Shown in pieces: positions 1 through 7,380 of a stretch of DNA of 21,139 nt. The DNA is taken from positions 1-21,139 of IMG/VR virus record IMGVR_UViG_3300021405_000183. One strand, written 5' to 3'. A program made the position numbers and the translations under genes. The notes beneath the pieces were generated by a model. It made no database searches. It had not been told where the DNA came from and saw nothing but the letters and a program-made list of their open reading frames with translations. Position 1 is the stretch's first letter. Every line of letters begins with the position of its first letter. The DNA is from a virus.

Positions 1-1
1 A

Positions 2-448
2 CCGACGATCACAGTAATGACCGCGCAGGGCGACGAGACTCGTTTCTTGCAGGAAGATTTTTTCGAAGAGTTCACAGATGTCAACGGAAACCAAAGTGAG
101 CGCCGCGGTGCTCCAATGGAGATTATCGTAACCATAGAAGCGTTGGGTTTAGACACTATCACGCGAGATCAATTGGTGGATCGTTTGTATGAGAAATTTA
201 AAATTCTCACAACTGATCTCGCACAAAATGGTATAGGTATCCTCAAGACGTCGATACCTCCAGATAGCCGTAAATTTGAAAATGATCGTTGGTACTACAC
301 TTCGAGCGTAGTGATGCGTATGTACGCAGAATGGCTTGATGAGAATATCACGCCGCCGAATACATCGTTAACAGGTATTGGTAGCGTTATCTATACACCA
401 CCGCCGAATGGAATTATTCAGCGCTTCGATTTAAAGCAAGGGCTTTAA
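2..448 (+). CDS. neck / tail-terminator-like protein, 3' part
   Basis: The frame is open to the first base of the window. An ATG at 17 has no Shine-Dalgarno sequence before it, so I read this as the C-terminal ~148 residues of a gene that begins upstream. The visible part is acidic at its start, then mixed alpha/beta (METIVTIEALGL-like strand and helix, a WYYTSSVVMRMYAEW segment). It ends 20 nt before the sheath gene. A gene directly upstream of the sheath in contractile-tail clusters is usually a neck, head-completion or tail-terminator protein, and that is the only basis for the name. I see no catalytic motif. The alternative is a complete 143-aa protein starting at 17. Confidence 0.55.
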   Translation, partial: PTITVMTAQGDETRFLQEDFFEEFTDVNGNQSERRGAPMEIIVTIEALGLDTITRDQLVDRLYEKFKILTTDLAQNGIGILKTSIPPDSRKFENDRWYYTSSVVMRMYAEWLDENITPPNTSLTGIGSVIYTPPPNGIIQRFDLKQGL

Positions 449-455
449 AAAATTT

Positions 456-460
456 AGGAG
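456..460 (+). promoter_or_regulatory. strong ribosome binding site of the sheath gene
   Basis: AGGAG lies 8 nt before the ATG at 469. It is one of the best Shine-Dalgarno matches in the window, which fits the high copy number needed for sheath subunits. Confidence 0.75.
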
Positions 461-468
461 ACAATAAC

Positions 469-3400
469 ATGGCAGATACACAGCCTTCTTTAGCCGCAGA
501 AAATGCACTATCAGGAGTAGTCGTTGCTGAAGTTCCTGCGACCGCTCAACCCTCTATTCCTGGGGGTTTACGTGTTGTTGGTCTTATTGGTACAGGATTA
601 AATTACAAAAATGTTACTGTTACCATCACTCGCGGATCAATTCCAGACACATTCGATCTGCTTAACCCGGTAGCGTTGTCTCTCCCCAGCACGATCACGG
701 ATGAGAATAATAAAGTTTATTCTCTAGGATCGGGCCCAGGAGTTCTTGACTACTGGCTGTCTCTGCCAACGAGCACTTCCGCTGCAGGCGTATCCACCAT
801 CGATTGGAACGCCGCTCTACCTTCCGTTGGATTCAATACTCTCATTGTTAATCTTAACGGCGATGGTAACCAGACAATTACTCTGTTCACCACTGACGCA
901 AATCCGGTTGCAGTGGCCGCAGATATTCAACTGAAGGTTCGTGCGCTTGTTCCTTTCAACACGAACAACGCTCAGGCATATCTTCAGTTCACTGCTGTCG
1001 CGCAAGCTTCAACTAATCAGTATGTATTGACTTCCGGAACAACGCCGCTCGGTTCTGTGAACGTGAATGGGGGAACTGCCGCAGCTCTTCTGAAGTTGGG
1101 AACTGCTAATGATGGTATTGAAGTTCCTGGAGGAAGCATCAGCTGGGGACCTGCAGGAGTCGCAGCAGTCACTGGCGCAATTGACATAGGTGCAGCTGCA
1201 TTCCCTTCTGGAGTCAATCTTAATGGTCAGACATTTGAAGTCTCCGCCAATGGAAGTCCTGTCGTGCAGTCAATCACTTTCGTAGGTACTAGCTTGAGTC
1301 CTACGGATTTCACGACTCTGACAGGTGGAGTCGATCTCGTTCATAATTCAACTGCGGTGAATGGAGTGGGCACTTTATTCCTAGCGCAGTTGGCGCCAGG
1401 AGATCTCGTTCAATTCAACGGAGTAGCTCCGTCGTATCAGGTCGCAGCTGTTAACAGTAACACGAGCTTGACTCTCACAACAGAATTTGCGGGAGCAACT
1501 AATCCAGTGACAACTGGGTACGCTCTACTTTCTGATACCTCTATCTCTAACACTGGAGCATCTGTAATCAACGGAGACGTGGATCTTTCACCAGCGGGTT
1601 CTATTACACCTGGAGGTTGGACTGTAACGGGTACTGTTCACAACGGTGACGCGACTGCTGCGGCGGCTCTAGCAGCAGCCAACGCTTCATTCACTGCAAA
1701 GCAGTCGGCAGCTCTTGCGAGTGAGCCGGGAAGCAACATCCCTTCAGTATTAGATGGACAGACTCTCAACTCCCCTGCGGTAGGTGTGACTCAATACTTT
1801 ACGTTCGCATCTGGAGCAGCGACATTAAACGGAGTTCTAACGCTTAATGGTCCAGGCAACTTCGTAATTTACACCGCTAGTACGTTGGGCGTAGGAGCCA
1901 GCGGAGCTGCAACGGTAACCCTTACAGGTGGAGCGTTGGCTTCAAACGTCTACTGGGTCGTAGGTTCTTCTGCCACATTGCAGAATGCAGGTACAATATT
2001 CAACGGAAACGTTCTCGCGCAAGCTGCTATCTCCTTCCCCGCAGGCGGCTTGTACAATGGATCTTTTGCGGCGCTCGGTGCAGCTCTGACGACCGGAGGA
2101 GCAATAACGGTCAACGGTAATTCTGCTACACCTATTCCTGTTCCTATCAGCTTAGGAGATGGAATTGTCGAGCAGATGAATGCAGGCTTCTCACCAGTGA
2201 TAACGTTTAATTCGACGGTATCTACTTTAGCACATACAGTTACACTTCCGTCACTTCCTGTAACTGGTGACACGTTATTAATTCCTGGATTTACTTACAC
2301 TGTCTCACCAACGCCTGCATCCGGGCAGTATACGATCAGCGGAGTCAATCCTCTGTTGGTAGTCTTCAATGCGACAGCTGCTAATCAGTTCGTCCAGATT
2401 ACGTACGCAGTAGCTCCTACATTAGTAGCTTCCATATTCGCACCTCCTTTCCCGTCGACGGCGAACTACGTCGTAGTATCTACAGTGTCCACCGTCAATG
2501 CAGAAATACAAATCGGTAATGGTACGGCTAATACTACTCTTGGATTTACTCCAGGTACCCTTATCGAAGGTCCTCAAGAGCCTGCTGCAGGTGTTACATA
2601 CACGTTTACGTACGGAACACCGAAGATGACTACCGCGACGTTTGATGACTATGGTCCTACTCTGTATACGGATTTGATAAGTCTCATCGCAGCGTATGGC
2701 CCCGTTGCAACGTCCAACGACTTTACGAGTCCGCTACCTGGATCATCTTCCTTACCGCCGTGGGCGCCTTGGAGTGTAACAAATACGCTTCCTCTTGGAG
2801 CGCAGATCGTCTTCACAAACAGTGGAAACACTGGTGGCATCATGGCAGTACAGTGTAATCCAGCTGATGGAGCTCCTCTCGCTCAGTTCCAGAATGCTCT
2901 CAACAAGCTCGCGAACGTTTCGGGTGTTAACATCGTCGTGTGCTTAACTCCAGATCCGTTACTCACGCCGTCAATCGTGTCCCATGTTGTTAACGCGAGT
3001 CAGCCGCTCGAAGGTAACTTCCGCACAGCCATGATAGGTTTCGATCCTGCGCAAGTGTCTTTGACTAACTCTGGCGTCGATACCGCGATCTCTATAGCTG
3101 AAGGGGTAGCAGCATCAGGTAGTGGGCGTCGTTTCTTAATGCCATGGCCTCCCGCAGTCAACCTGTTCCTTGCGGGTAGCTCTACCATTCCGGCACAGCT
3201 AGACGGATCATTCCTCGCAGCAGCGATCGCAGGATTACGTATCGATGGAAACAATGACGTTGCTACACCGTTACTTAGACAGTTCTTATTCCCGTTCACG
3301 ACTGCAGCAGTCAACCTTATGCGCACGACCAAGCTACAGCTTCGTGATGGAGGAGTGACTGTTGTGGAACTTCAGAATGGTAATATCGTAATCACAGAAG

Positions 3401-3720
3401 ATACCACGACGGATCGTTCCACTGTTGACAACGAAGAGTTCTCAGTTACGGAGATTGTCGACTTCACCGCAACAACAGTAAAGACTCTCCTTAACTCGAT
3501 CTTCATCGGAGTTAAGATTCTTTCGAATACGACAAGCATCATCACTGCGACTATCCAGGTTCTTCTTAACAACTTGATCGCATTGAACATCATCACGAAC
3601 TACCAGAATGTCACCGCACAAGTCAGTCCTCTAGATCCTAGACAGATCGATGTTTCATTCGAAATCGCTCCTGTATACGGTCTAAGATACATCTCCGTGC
3701 AGTTCTCTCTACAACAGTAA
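469..3720 (+). CDS. tail sheath protein with inserted DUF3494 and other modules
   Basis: This is the contractile sheath subunit that surrounds the tail tube. The C-terminal part (about residues 720-1083) has the sheath pattern: TFDDYGP near 725, an NGNIVITEDTTTD strand-turn at 970-982, a helical FxGxKxLxxTTxxxI segment, and a final strand pair ending in ISVQFSLQQ. The N-terminal ~120 residues (GLRVVGLIGTG followed by a TRGS segment) also look like a sheath N-terminus. Between them lie accessory domains: a hook-like repeat (123-222), a G-T-x-F beta module (286-353), a full DUF3494 ice-binding-like domain (354-552) and a beta module (588-646). The 1083-aa length compares with roughly 400-700 for most sheaths, and the inserts account for the excess. 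Insertions in known sheaths face outward, so these domains are probably displayed on the tail surface. The start is fixed by the strong ribosome binding site. Two tube-like genes follow at once. Confidence 0.9.
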   Translation: MADTQPSLAAENALSGVVVAEVPATAQPSIPGGLRVVGLIGTGLNYKNVTVTITRGSIPDTFDLLNPVALSLPSTITDENNKVYSLGSGPGVLDYWLSLPTSTSAAGVSTIDWNAALPSVGFNTLIVNLNGDGNQTITLFTTDANPVAVAADIQLKVRALVPFNTNNAQAYLQFTAVAQASTNQYVLTSGTTPLGSVNVNGGTAAALLKLGTANDGIEVPGGSISWGPAGVAAVTGAIDIGAAAFPSGVNLNGQTFEVSANGSPVVQSITFVGTSLSPTDFTTLTGGVDLVHNSTAVNGVGTLFLAQLAPGDLVQFNGVAPSYQVAAVNSNTSLTLTTEFAGATNPVTTGYALLSDTSISNTGASVINGDVDLSPAGSITPGGWTVTGTVHNGDATAAAALAAANASFTAKQSAALASEPGSNIPSVLDGQTLNSPAVGVTQYFTFASGAATLNGVLTLNGPGNFVIYTASTLGVGASGAATVTLTGGALASNVYWVVGSSATLQNAGTIFNGNVLAQAAISFPAGGLYNGSFAALGAALTTGGAITVNGNSATPIPVPISLGDGIVEQMNAGFSPVITFNSTVSTLAHTVTLPSLPVTGDTLLIPGFTYTVSPTPASGQYTISGVNPLLVVFNATAANQFVQITYAVAPTLVASIFAPPFPSTANYVVVSTVSTVNAEIQIGNGTANTTLGFTPGTLIEGPQEPAAGVTYTFTYGTPKMTTATFDDYGPTLYTDLISLIAAYGPVATSNDFTSPLPGSSSLPPWAPWSVTNTLPLGAQIVFTNSGNTGGIMAVQCNPADGAPLAQFQNALNKLANVSGVNIVVCLTPDPLLTPSIVSHVVNASQPLEGNFRTAMIGFDPAQVSLTNSGVDTAISIAEGVAASGSGRRFLMPWPPAVNLFLAGSSTIPAQLDGSFLAAAIAGLRIDGNNDVATPLLRQFLFPFTTAAVNLMRTTKLQLRDGGVTVVELQNGNIVITEDTTTDRSTVDNEEFSVTEIVDFTATTVKTLLNSIFIGVKILSNTTSIITATIQVLLNNLIALNIITNYQNVTAQVSPLDPRQIDVSFEIAPVYGLRYISVQFSLQQ
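835..1134 (+). repeat. hook-like repeat domain, copy in the sheath
   Basis: Sheath residues ~123-222. The pattern is a LIVNLNGDGNQTITL strand pair, a helix (AVAADIQLKVRAL), an exposed segment, then YVLTSG, VNVNGGTAA, LKLG and a closing GG. Three further copies occur in the 1392-aa protein. The arrangement recalls flagellar 'hook-IN' type domains, but that comparison is only from memory of the pattern. Confidence 0.7.
1324..1527 (+). repeat. G-T-x-F beta module, copy in the sheath
   Basis: Sheath residues ~286-353. Key features are NGVGTLF, LAPGDLVQF, YQVAAVNSNTSLTLTTEFAG and TTGYAL. Two copies with the same order (GT-x-F, GD/GE, SI.D...LTL, YTG) lie in the 1392-aa protein. It ends exactly where the DUF3494 domain begins. 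Confidence 0.65.
1528..2124 (+). other. DUF3494 (ice-binding-like) domain within the sheath
   Basis: Sheath residues ~354-552. It has the full order of DUF3494 hallmarks: SISNTGASVINGDVDLSP, an Ala-rich helix after HNGDATAAAALAAAN, a FxxGxxTLNGVLTLNG strand, FVIYTASTLG, TLTGGALASNVYWVVGSSAT, FNGNVLAQAAISF, and a final LTTGGAITVNG. Length is about 200 residues, as usual for the family. The family is known from secreted ice-binding and ice-recrystallisation-inhibiting proteins with a right-handed beta-helix packed on an alpha-helix; not every member binds ice. Confidence 0.85.
2230..2406 (+). repeat. small beta module (TVTL..P ... GQ ... ITY), copy in the sheath
   Basis: Sheath residues ~588-646: HTVTLPSLP, IPGFTYTVSPTPASGQYTIS, VVFNATAANQFVQITYA. 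The same strand order (xVTLxxLP, GQFxVxYxTG, VTFxxAxAGDxVxITY) recurs in the 1392-aa protein and in the fibre-like gene at the right end. Confidence 0.55.
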
Positions 3721-3726
3721 TAGACA

Positions 3727-4314
3727 ATGGCTGTACCACGATTACCTCAAACGGATCTCCGTCTAGCTACATCGGTCTCTATCTTTTTCTTACCAGAGAG
3801 CTCGATAAGCCTAGCTACTTCTTTTGCGAGCATCTTTGCACCGAGATCCACGACAACAGCTGTCGTGAATCAGATGCAGCAGCTAGACGGGATCGTTTCG
3901 TTTGTGGAGGAACAGTCTAGAGAGTTGGAATCGCGATACGAGGTGGATTCAGATGGTATCGGATCTCCGCTGGAGATAATGGCATCACCTGTGCGACATT
4001 CTTTCAAGCTCAGGAGAGCTGTAACGTATTATGCCGACTTGATCAGCATTTTGGGTTTTAACTCGCTAGGGATTAATTCTAGTCAAGGAATTCCCGCAGA
4101 TGGAACAGTAGACGGCGGATTGTTAGCACAAGCTATTAGTAATCCGTATATCTTTATCAAGAGGGAGATTTCGCCCTCAGGTGGAGACATCGTTACCTTT
4201 TATAGAAATTGTTTGATTGGTAACATTTCGAGAGACACTAGCGTAGTCAACAGTCTAGGCGTGTATGAAGACGCTAACATCTATTACGCAGACAGACAAC
4301 TTTTTACTTCATAA
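3727..4314 (+). CDS. tail tube-like protein 1
   Basis: A 195-aa protein right after the sheath, the classic position of the tail tube subunit. It is a paralogue of the next gene: both start MAxPxLPxTxxRLxTSV, have a conserved SR...RxExxSDxxG block near residues 63-80, an R..xLxRxVxYxxD strand, and NPYxFIKxE / I.TFYRxC near the C-terminus. Compared with the second copy it has an extra loop (about residues 108-135, rich in Gly, Asn and Ser). The start is only 6 nt from the sheath stop and I see no Shine-Dalgarno sequence. A stop at 3721 rules out an in-frame upstream start, so translation is probably coupled to the sheath. Which of the two paralogues forms the tube itself is not decidable here. 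Confidence 0.75.
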   Translation: MAVPRLPQTDLRLATSVSIFFLPESSISLATSFASIFAPRSTTTAVVNQMQQLDGIVSFVEEQSRELESRYEVDSDGIGSPLEIMASPVRHSFKLRRAVTYYADLISILGFNSLGINSSQGIPADGTVDGGLLAQAISNPYIFIKREISPSGGDIVTFYRNCLIGNISRDTSVVNSLGVYEDANIYYADRQLFTS

Positions 4315-4324
4315 GAGGTAGGAG
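4315..4324 (+). promoter_or_regulatory. ribosome binding site of tube-like protein 2
   Basis: GAGGTAGGAG follows directly on the stop codon of tube-like protein 1, 6 nt before the ATG at 4331. This is much stronger than the signal for the first tube-like gene, which has none. Confidence 0.7.
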
Positions 4325-4330
4325 AAATAA

Positions 4331-4858
4331 ATGGCAACACCGCAATTACCAGTTACAGTAGCTCGATTATCTACATCGGTTACTATCAGACTTATTCCGA
4401 TGGATACTCTTAACTCAGCAGCACTGGCTAACCCTGCTTCTATTTTGACAGCAGTGCAGAGTGCACCTATTGGTGCTGTGGAGAGTTTTCAGGAAACTAA
4501 CTCACGTCCAGCAGTGATTCGTTTCGAGATGAACTCTGATGCTCCGGGAGTCGTACAGGAAGTAACACCCAATCAGGTTGAGGCTCGTACGATTACGCTT
4601 GATCGAGTCGTATTGTATTCCGGCGACGTTCTGGATACCTTTGATGTCACGAACGGGGATATCGTATTCCAGTATTATCCTTTCGCTTTAATCAAGGTGG
4701 AAGTAGCTCCGGCTGCTGCCAATCTTCCAGACATCATCACGGTGTATCGCGACTGCTGGTTCACAACTAACCCGAAGGCGTATGCAGTCCGCGATTCCCT
4801 AAAGATCATTCAGACTGTTAACATCACGTACTCAGAAAGAGAAGTTGTAACCGTCTAA
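4331..4858 (+). CDS. tail tube-like protein 2 (paralogue)
   Basis: A 175-aa paralogue of the preceding gene, sharing the MATPQLPVTxxRLSTSV start, the SRPAVIRFEMNSD block, a RTITLDRVVLYSGD strand and a C-terminal VYRDCWF...NITYSERE segment. Such pairs often comprise the main tube subunit plus a tube-end or baseplate-cap variant, or two tube subunits. The strong ribosome binding site and its position next to the chaperones, the usual tube-then-chaperone order, make this copy a good candidate for the main tube. That choice is inference. Confidence 0.75.
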   Translation: MATPQLPVTVARLSTSVTIRLIPMDTLNSAALANPASILTAVQSAPIGAVESFQETNSRPAVIRFEMNSDAPGVVQEVTPNQVEARTITLDRVVLYSGDVLDTFDVTNGDIVFQYYPFALIKVEVAPAAANLPDIITVYRDCWFTTNPKAYAVRDSLKIIQTVNITYSEREVVTV

Positions 4859-4872
4859 TTCGTTCGGTCGTG

Positions 4873-4880
4873 AAGGAGAG
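4873..4880 (+). promoter_or_regulatory. ribosome binding site of the tail chaperone gene
   Basis: AAGGAGAG lies 5 nt before the ATG at 4886, which settles that start. Confidence 0.7.
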
Positions 4881-4885
4881 ATAAG

Positions 4886-5278
4886 ATGACACCCGCAACC
4901 GCAGCAATGCCCGACGTAAAGAAACCAATGACACTAAATGAAATTTCACAGCTTGGCTACAATCAGAAAACCAAAGAAGTATTCGATGGTGCGACTCTGA
5001 CTGTCCAAACTTTGTCGTTATCCCGCCAACAAAAAATCCTATCAAACATTCCCGCCGAAGCGACGGACCCTCTTGTGCGGTACACTCATCTACAGATTGA
5101 GACCCTGGCAAATGCGACGCTTGCAATTAACGATGAGAAGTACTCCGAGGCAGATGTAAATCGTTTGCGCGCGTTTTACGGTGGCTTACAAAGCAGAGTC
5201 TTACAGTTCTTCTACGAAGTCTATCAGGATATGATGGATGAGCAGGAGAAGACTTTGTCGGGTTTAAAAAAAACCTAA
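4886..5278 (+). CDS. tail assembly chaperone, first product (gpG-like)
   Basis: A 130-aa soluble protein between the tube genes and the tape measure gene, where tail assembly chaperones sit in nearly all long-tailed phages. It is mostly helical, with LTVQTLSLSRQQKILSNIP and RLRAFYGGLQSRVLQFFYEVYQDMMDEQEK segments. Its last sense codons run over T TTA AAA AAA ACC TAA, a double -1 slippery site, so part of the ribosomes should continue into the next frame. The short form stops at 5278. In lambda the corresponding gpG and gpGT coat the tape measure protein and recruit tube subunits; I assume the same role. Confidence 0.85.
   Translation: MTPATAAMPDVKKPMTLNEISQLGYNQKTKEVFDGATLTVQTLSLSRQQKILSNIPAEATDPLVRYTHLQIETLANATLAINDEKYSEADVNRLRAFYGGLQSRVLQFFYEVYQDMMDEQEKTLSGLKKT
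5263..5272 (+). promoter_or_regulatory. -1 programmed frameshift site (double slippery heptamer)
   Basis: In the zero frame the codons are GGT TTA AAA AAA ACC TAA. T TTA AAA (5263-5269) and A AAA AAA (5266-5272) both fit the X XXY YYZ rule, and slipping at either gives the same peptide (GLKKNL...). The -1 frame is closed upstream by TGA at 5239 and open from 5242 to 5610, so the shift must happen within 5242-5278, exactly where the slippery run lies. I see no obvious stem-loop directly downstream. Confidence 0.85.
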
Positions 5279-5610
5279 GCCTTGAGGAGATACCATTTCG
5301 TAGCGACTACGAAATATGTAAGCTCTTAAACTGTACCCCGAACGATAAGAAGTTTACGGACCTGACTATAGCTCAACGGCTATGGTTCTCGCTTAATATT
5401 CATAGAGATAAAGTAGAACACGCAGAACAGATTAAGAATATCTGTATGCATATACAGCCTGGCGCTTACTTTACTAAGAAGCCGGACGCTGTATCTACTG
5501 ACTTTATCGGAGATATTATGCAAAAGTTGGGTCGAGAACTCACTCCCGAAGAAAAAATGGCTTTGGATGTTCCTGATGATGGCGATGTAGACATAATCAC
5601 GAGAGAATAA
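5269..5610 (+). CDS. frameshift extension of the tail chaperone (gpT-like half of gpGT)
   Basis: This 113-residue -1 frame extension fills the gap between the first chaperone product and the tape measure gene. It has no start codon or ribosome binding site of its own near its beginning; the only internal ATG with any length is at 5446. Joined through the slippery site (4886-5269 then 5269-5610) it gives a 241-aa fusion. The extension begins KNLSLEEIPFRSDYEICKLL, continues with an AQRLWFSLNIHRDK helix and an ITRE end, and is acidic near its C-terminus. The G/GT arrangement is conserved across long-tailed phages; the T half typically binds the tube protein while the G half binds the tape measure. 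Confidence 0.85.
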   Translation, partial: KNLSLEEIPFRSDYEICKLLNCTPNDKKFTDLTIAQRLWFSLNIHRDKVEHAEQIKNICMHIQPGAYFTKKPDAVSTDFIGDIMQKLGRELTPEEKMALDVPDDGDVDIITRE

Positions 5611-5611
5611 A

Positions 5612-7378
5612 ATGGCTGATGACATTCCTCTACCCGGAGAAACTCCTGACAATGTAGGCCCCTCTTCTGCAGAGAAGTCAGAAGCGGCGAAGGCAGCTCT
5701 TCGGGATATAGACGCTCTTTACAGCTCGCTTATTGGAAAGCAGAAAGATTCTACTAGAGAGGAGAATGCTTTTCTTAATTTGCTGTCTAAGCGACAGGCG
5801 ATATTGGATGAGATCTCTCAGAAGATGGTTGGTCTCTCCGGTGAGCAGAGAGCGTACGCTCGTGCGGAGTACGAAGCGATAGAAGATGAATCGAAAAGGA
5901 TTGCTTCTGTTGAAAAATATTTCGGCGTGACTAAGGGAGTTACAAAAGAGTTACAGGAGCAGGAGCGTATTCGTAAGGCTATTGAGAAAACGGGCGCAGC
6001 TCTTGGGATGCAGACAGCTGATATCGCTAGGCTCCAGGCTCTCGCCGCTGCGGATACGATGTTGGAACAACGACAGGGACATGCTGCAGCATTCGGAGAA
6101 AAAGTAGGGAGGGTAACCTCCACCGCCGGTAGCGCGTTGGGTGCCGCAGATGCTGTGTTCAATTTTCAGTTACAGAATGCGATGATAGGCGCCATCGGCA
6201 AGGCGACTACTCTGATGCAGGGTGGAAATATCCGGGGAGGAGCGCAGGCTTTATCTAACCAGCTATTTGGTGGTACAGGTGAAGCAATGGGGCCCGTTGA
6301 GAGGATGGAAGCTCTCAATAAGGTCTTAATGAATGCGCCGCGCGCCGCGGGAGAAACTTCTGCGTCCATGAATAAGATGATCGGTACCATGGCTTTCTTT
6401 GGTGCGGATATGGATAAGATCACGGAAAATCTTATCAAGGGCAATAAAGATCTTAATCTTTCCGCAGATAATCTCGCCGACGTGTACATGTCTGCGAATG
6501 CGGTATCAAAAAATTTGGGGCTATCCACACTAGACACATCTGACAACTTGCTCGAGATGTACGCGTCTCTTCGCCAGGTTGGTGGATCTGTTCATCAAGC
6601 GGAATCGATTTTAGACTCATTTGGTAAGACAGTTGGCAAGACAGGAATGTCCGCATCTGAAGCGGCAAGTCTGGCTCAAAAATTTTCACAAGGAATTTCT
6701 TCGCTGCCCATCGAAAAGATGATGGGTCTAGTACAATTTACAACCGGAAAACCTTTACAGGCACAGACGGCAGCGGATCTAGGTAATGGTAATATAATAC
6801 CTACAGTCTTAGCGACATTCAGTAAAATTTCTAGCCAAATGGGCGGCAGCTATAGTGAGCAGCTGGTAGCCACAGAAAAGATAGCACAGATGGTTGGTAT
6901 TAATGTGTCAAGCTTCCGTGACGTTTCTAATCTCATGACACAATTAAAGTCGGGCGCTCTCACGGAACATGACATTAATTTGTTATCGAATCCGGCTGTA
7001 GCCGCTGCAAAAGGTATTGAAGATCTCAAAGCAACAATCGATCCTCTTAAGAGGATCGCGAATGCTACGGAAAATTTACAAGCAACTGTATCGACACTAA
7101 GTGCTACAATCACGAATTGGGGATTAGGTAACTTGATGCCTGCGCTTATCGGACTCAAGGTCGGATCGGGAGTAGTAGGTGCTTTCGGCGGTGCTGCTAA
7201 GGTTGCAGCGGCTACTACTGGAACGGGTATAACTGCTGGTCTCGGTACAATGGAAGTAGGAGAGATAGCTGCTATGGGGCTGCTCAGCGCTCCTGCGCTA
7301 GTCGCTACGGCAGGTGTGGCTGCGGCAGGAGCCGCAGGATACTATGGCACCAAGTATGCAATGGATAAGCTGAGGTAA
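5612..7378 (+). CDS. tape measure protein
   Basis: A 588-aa protein directly after the chaperone pair, matching the position of the tape measure protein that sets tail length and occupies the tube lumen. Residues ~15-150 are charged and helical with coiled-coil character. The middle is Ala/Gly/Met-rich with long helices (MNKMIGTMAFFGADMDKITENL, and a Ser/Ala-rich stretch near 340-360). The last ~70 residues are strongly hydrophobic and Ala/Gly-rich, ending GYYGTKYAMDKLR, and could form a membrane segment. I see no lysozyme or peptidase motif. Length is modest: at the rule of about 1.5 angstrom per residue it would span at most ~90 nm. GAGAG 6 nt upstream of the ATG supports the start. Confidence 0.75.
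   Translation: MADDIPLPGETPDNVGPSSAEKSEAAKAALRDIDALYSSLIGKQKDSTREENAFLNLLSKRQAILDEISQKMVGLSGEQRAYARAEYEAIEDESKRIASVEKYFGVTKGVTKELQEQERIRKAIEKTGAALGMQTADIARLQALAAADTMLEQRQGHAAAFGEKVGRVTSTAGSALGAADAVFNFQLQNAMIGAIGKATTLMQGGNIRGGAQALSNQLFGGTGEAMGPVERMEALNKVLMNAPRAAGETSASMNKMIGTMAFFGADMDKITENLIKGNKDLNLSADNLADVYMSANAVSKNLGLSTLDTSDNLLEMYASLRQVGGSVHQAESILDSFGKTVGKTGMSASEAASLAQKFSQGISSLPIEKMMGLVQFTTGKPLQAQTAADLGNGNIIPTVLATFSKISSQMGGSYSEQLVATEKIAQMVGINVSSFRDVSNLMTQLKSGALTEHDINLLSNPAVAAAKGIEDLKATIDPLKRIANATENLQATVSTLSATITNWGLGNLMPALIGLKVGSGVVGAFGGAAKVAAATTGTGITAGLGTMEVGEIAAMGLLSAPALVATAGVAAAGAAGYYGTKYAMDKLR
7039..7058. repeat. 20-bp perfect palindrome inside the tape measure gene
   Basis: CGATCCTCTTAAGAGGATCG reads the same on both strands, with no mismatch and no spacer. 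It encodes the residues IDPLKRI in the tape measure frame. Confidence 0.8.
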
Positions 7379-7380
7379 TT

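Noticed and set aside
17-19. ATG at 17 as the true start of the first gene
   Set aside because: The frame is open to the window edge and no Shine-Dalgarno sequence precedes the ATG, so a truncated gene is more likely. It remains possible.
1528-2124. DUF3494 in the sheath as a chimeric assembly of bacterial DNA
   Set aside because: The frame is intact through both borders, the base composition matches the flanks by eye, and a second, diverged copy is also in frame in another tail gene of the same window.
817-3596. Minus-strand open frames across the sheath gene
   Set aside because: They are shadows of the sheath codon pattern, with no ribosome binding sites and no recognisable protein features. 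The same holds for minus-strand frames elsewhere in the window.
3721-3726. Promoter or terminator between sheath and tube genes
   Set aside because: Only 6 nt separate the genes. No intergenic gap in the window is long enough to hold a convincing promoter or a stem-loop with a T tract.
6508-6514. A AAA AAT slippery-looking heptamer in the tape measure gene
   Set aside because: The zero frame continues for hundreds of codons with consistent protein character, and no useful alternative frame is evident there. Likely chance.
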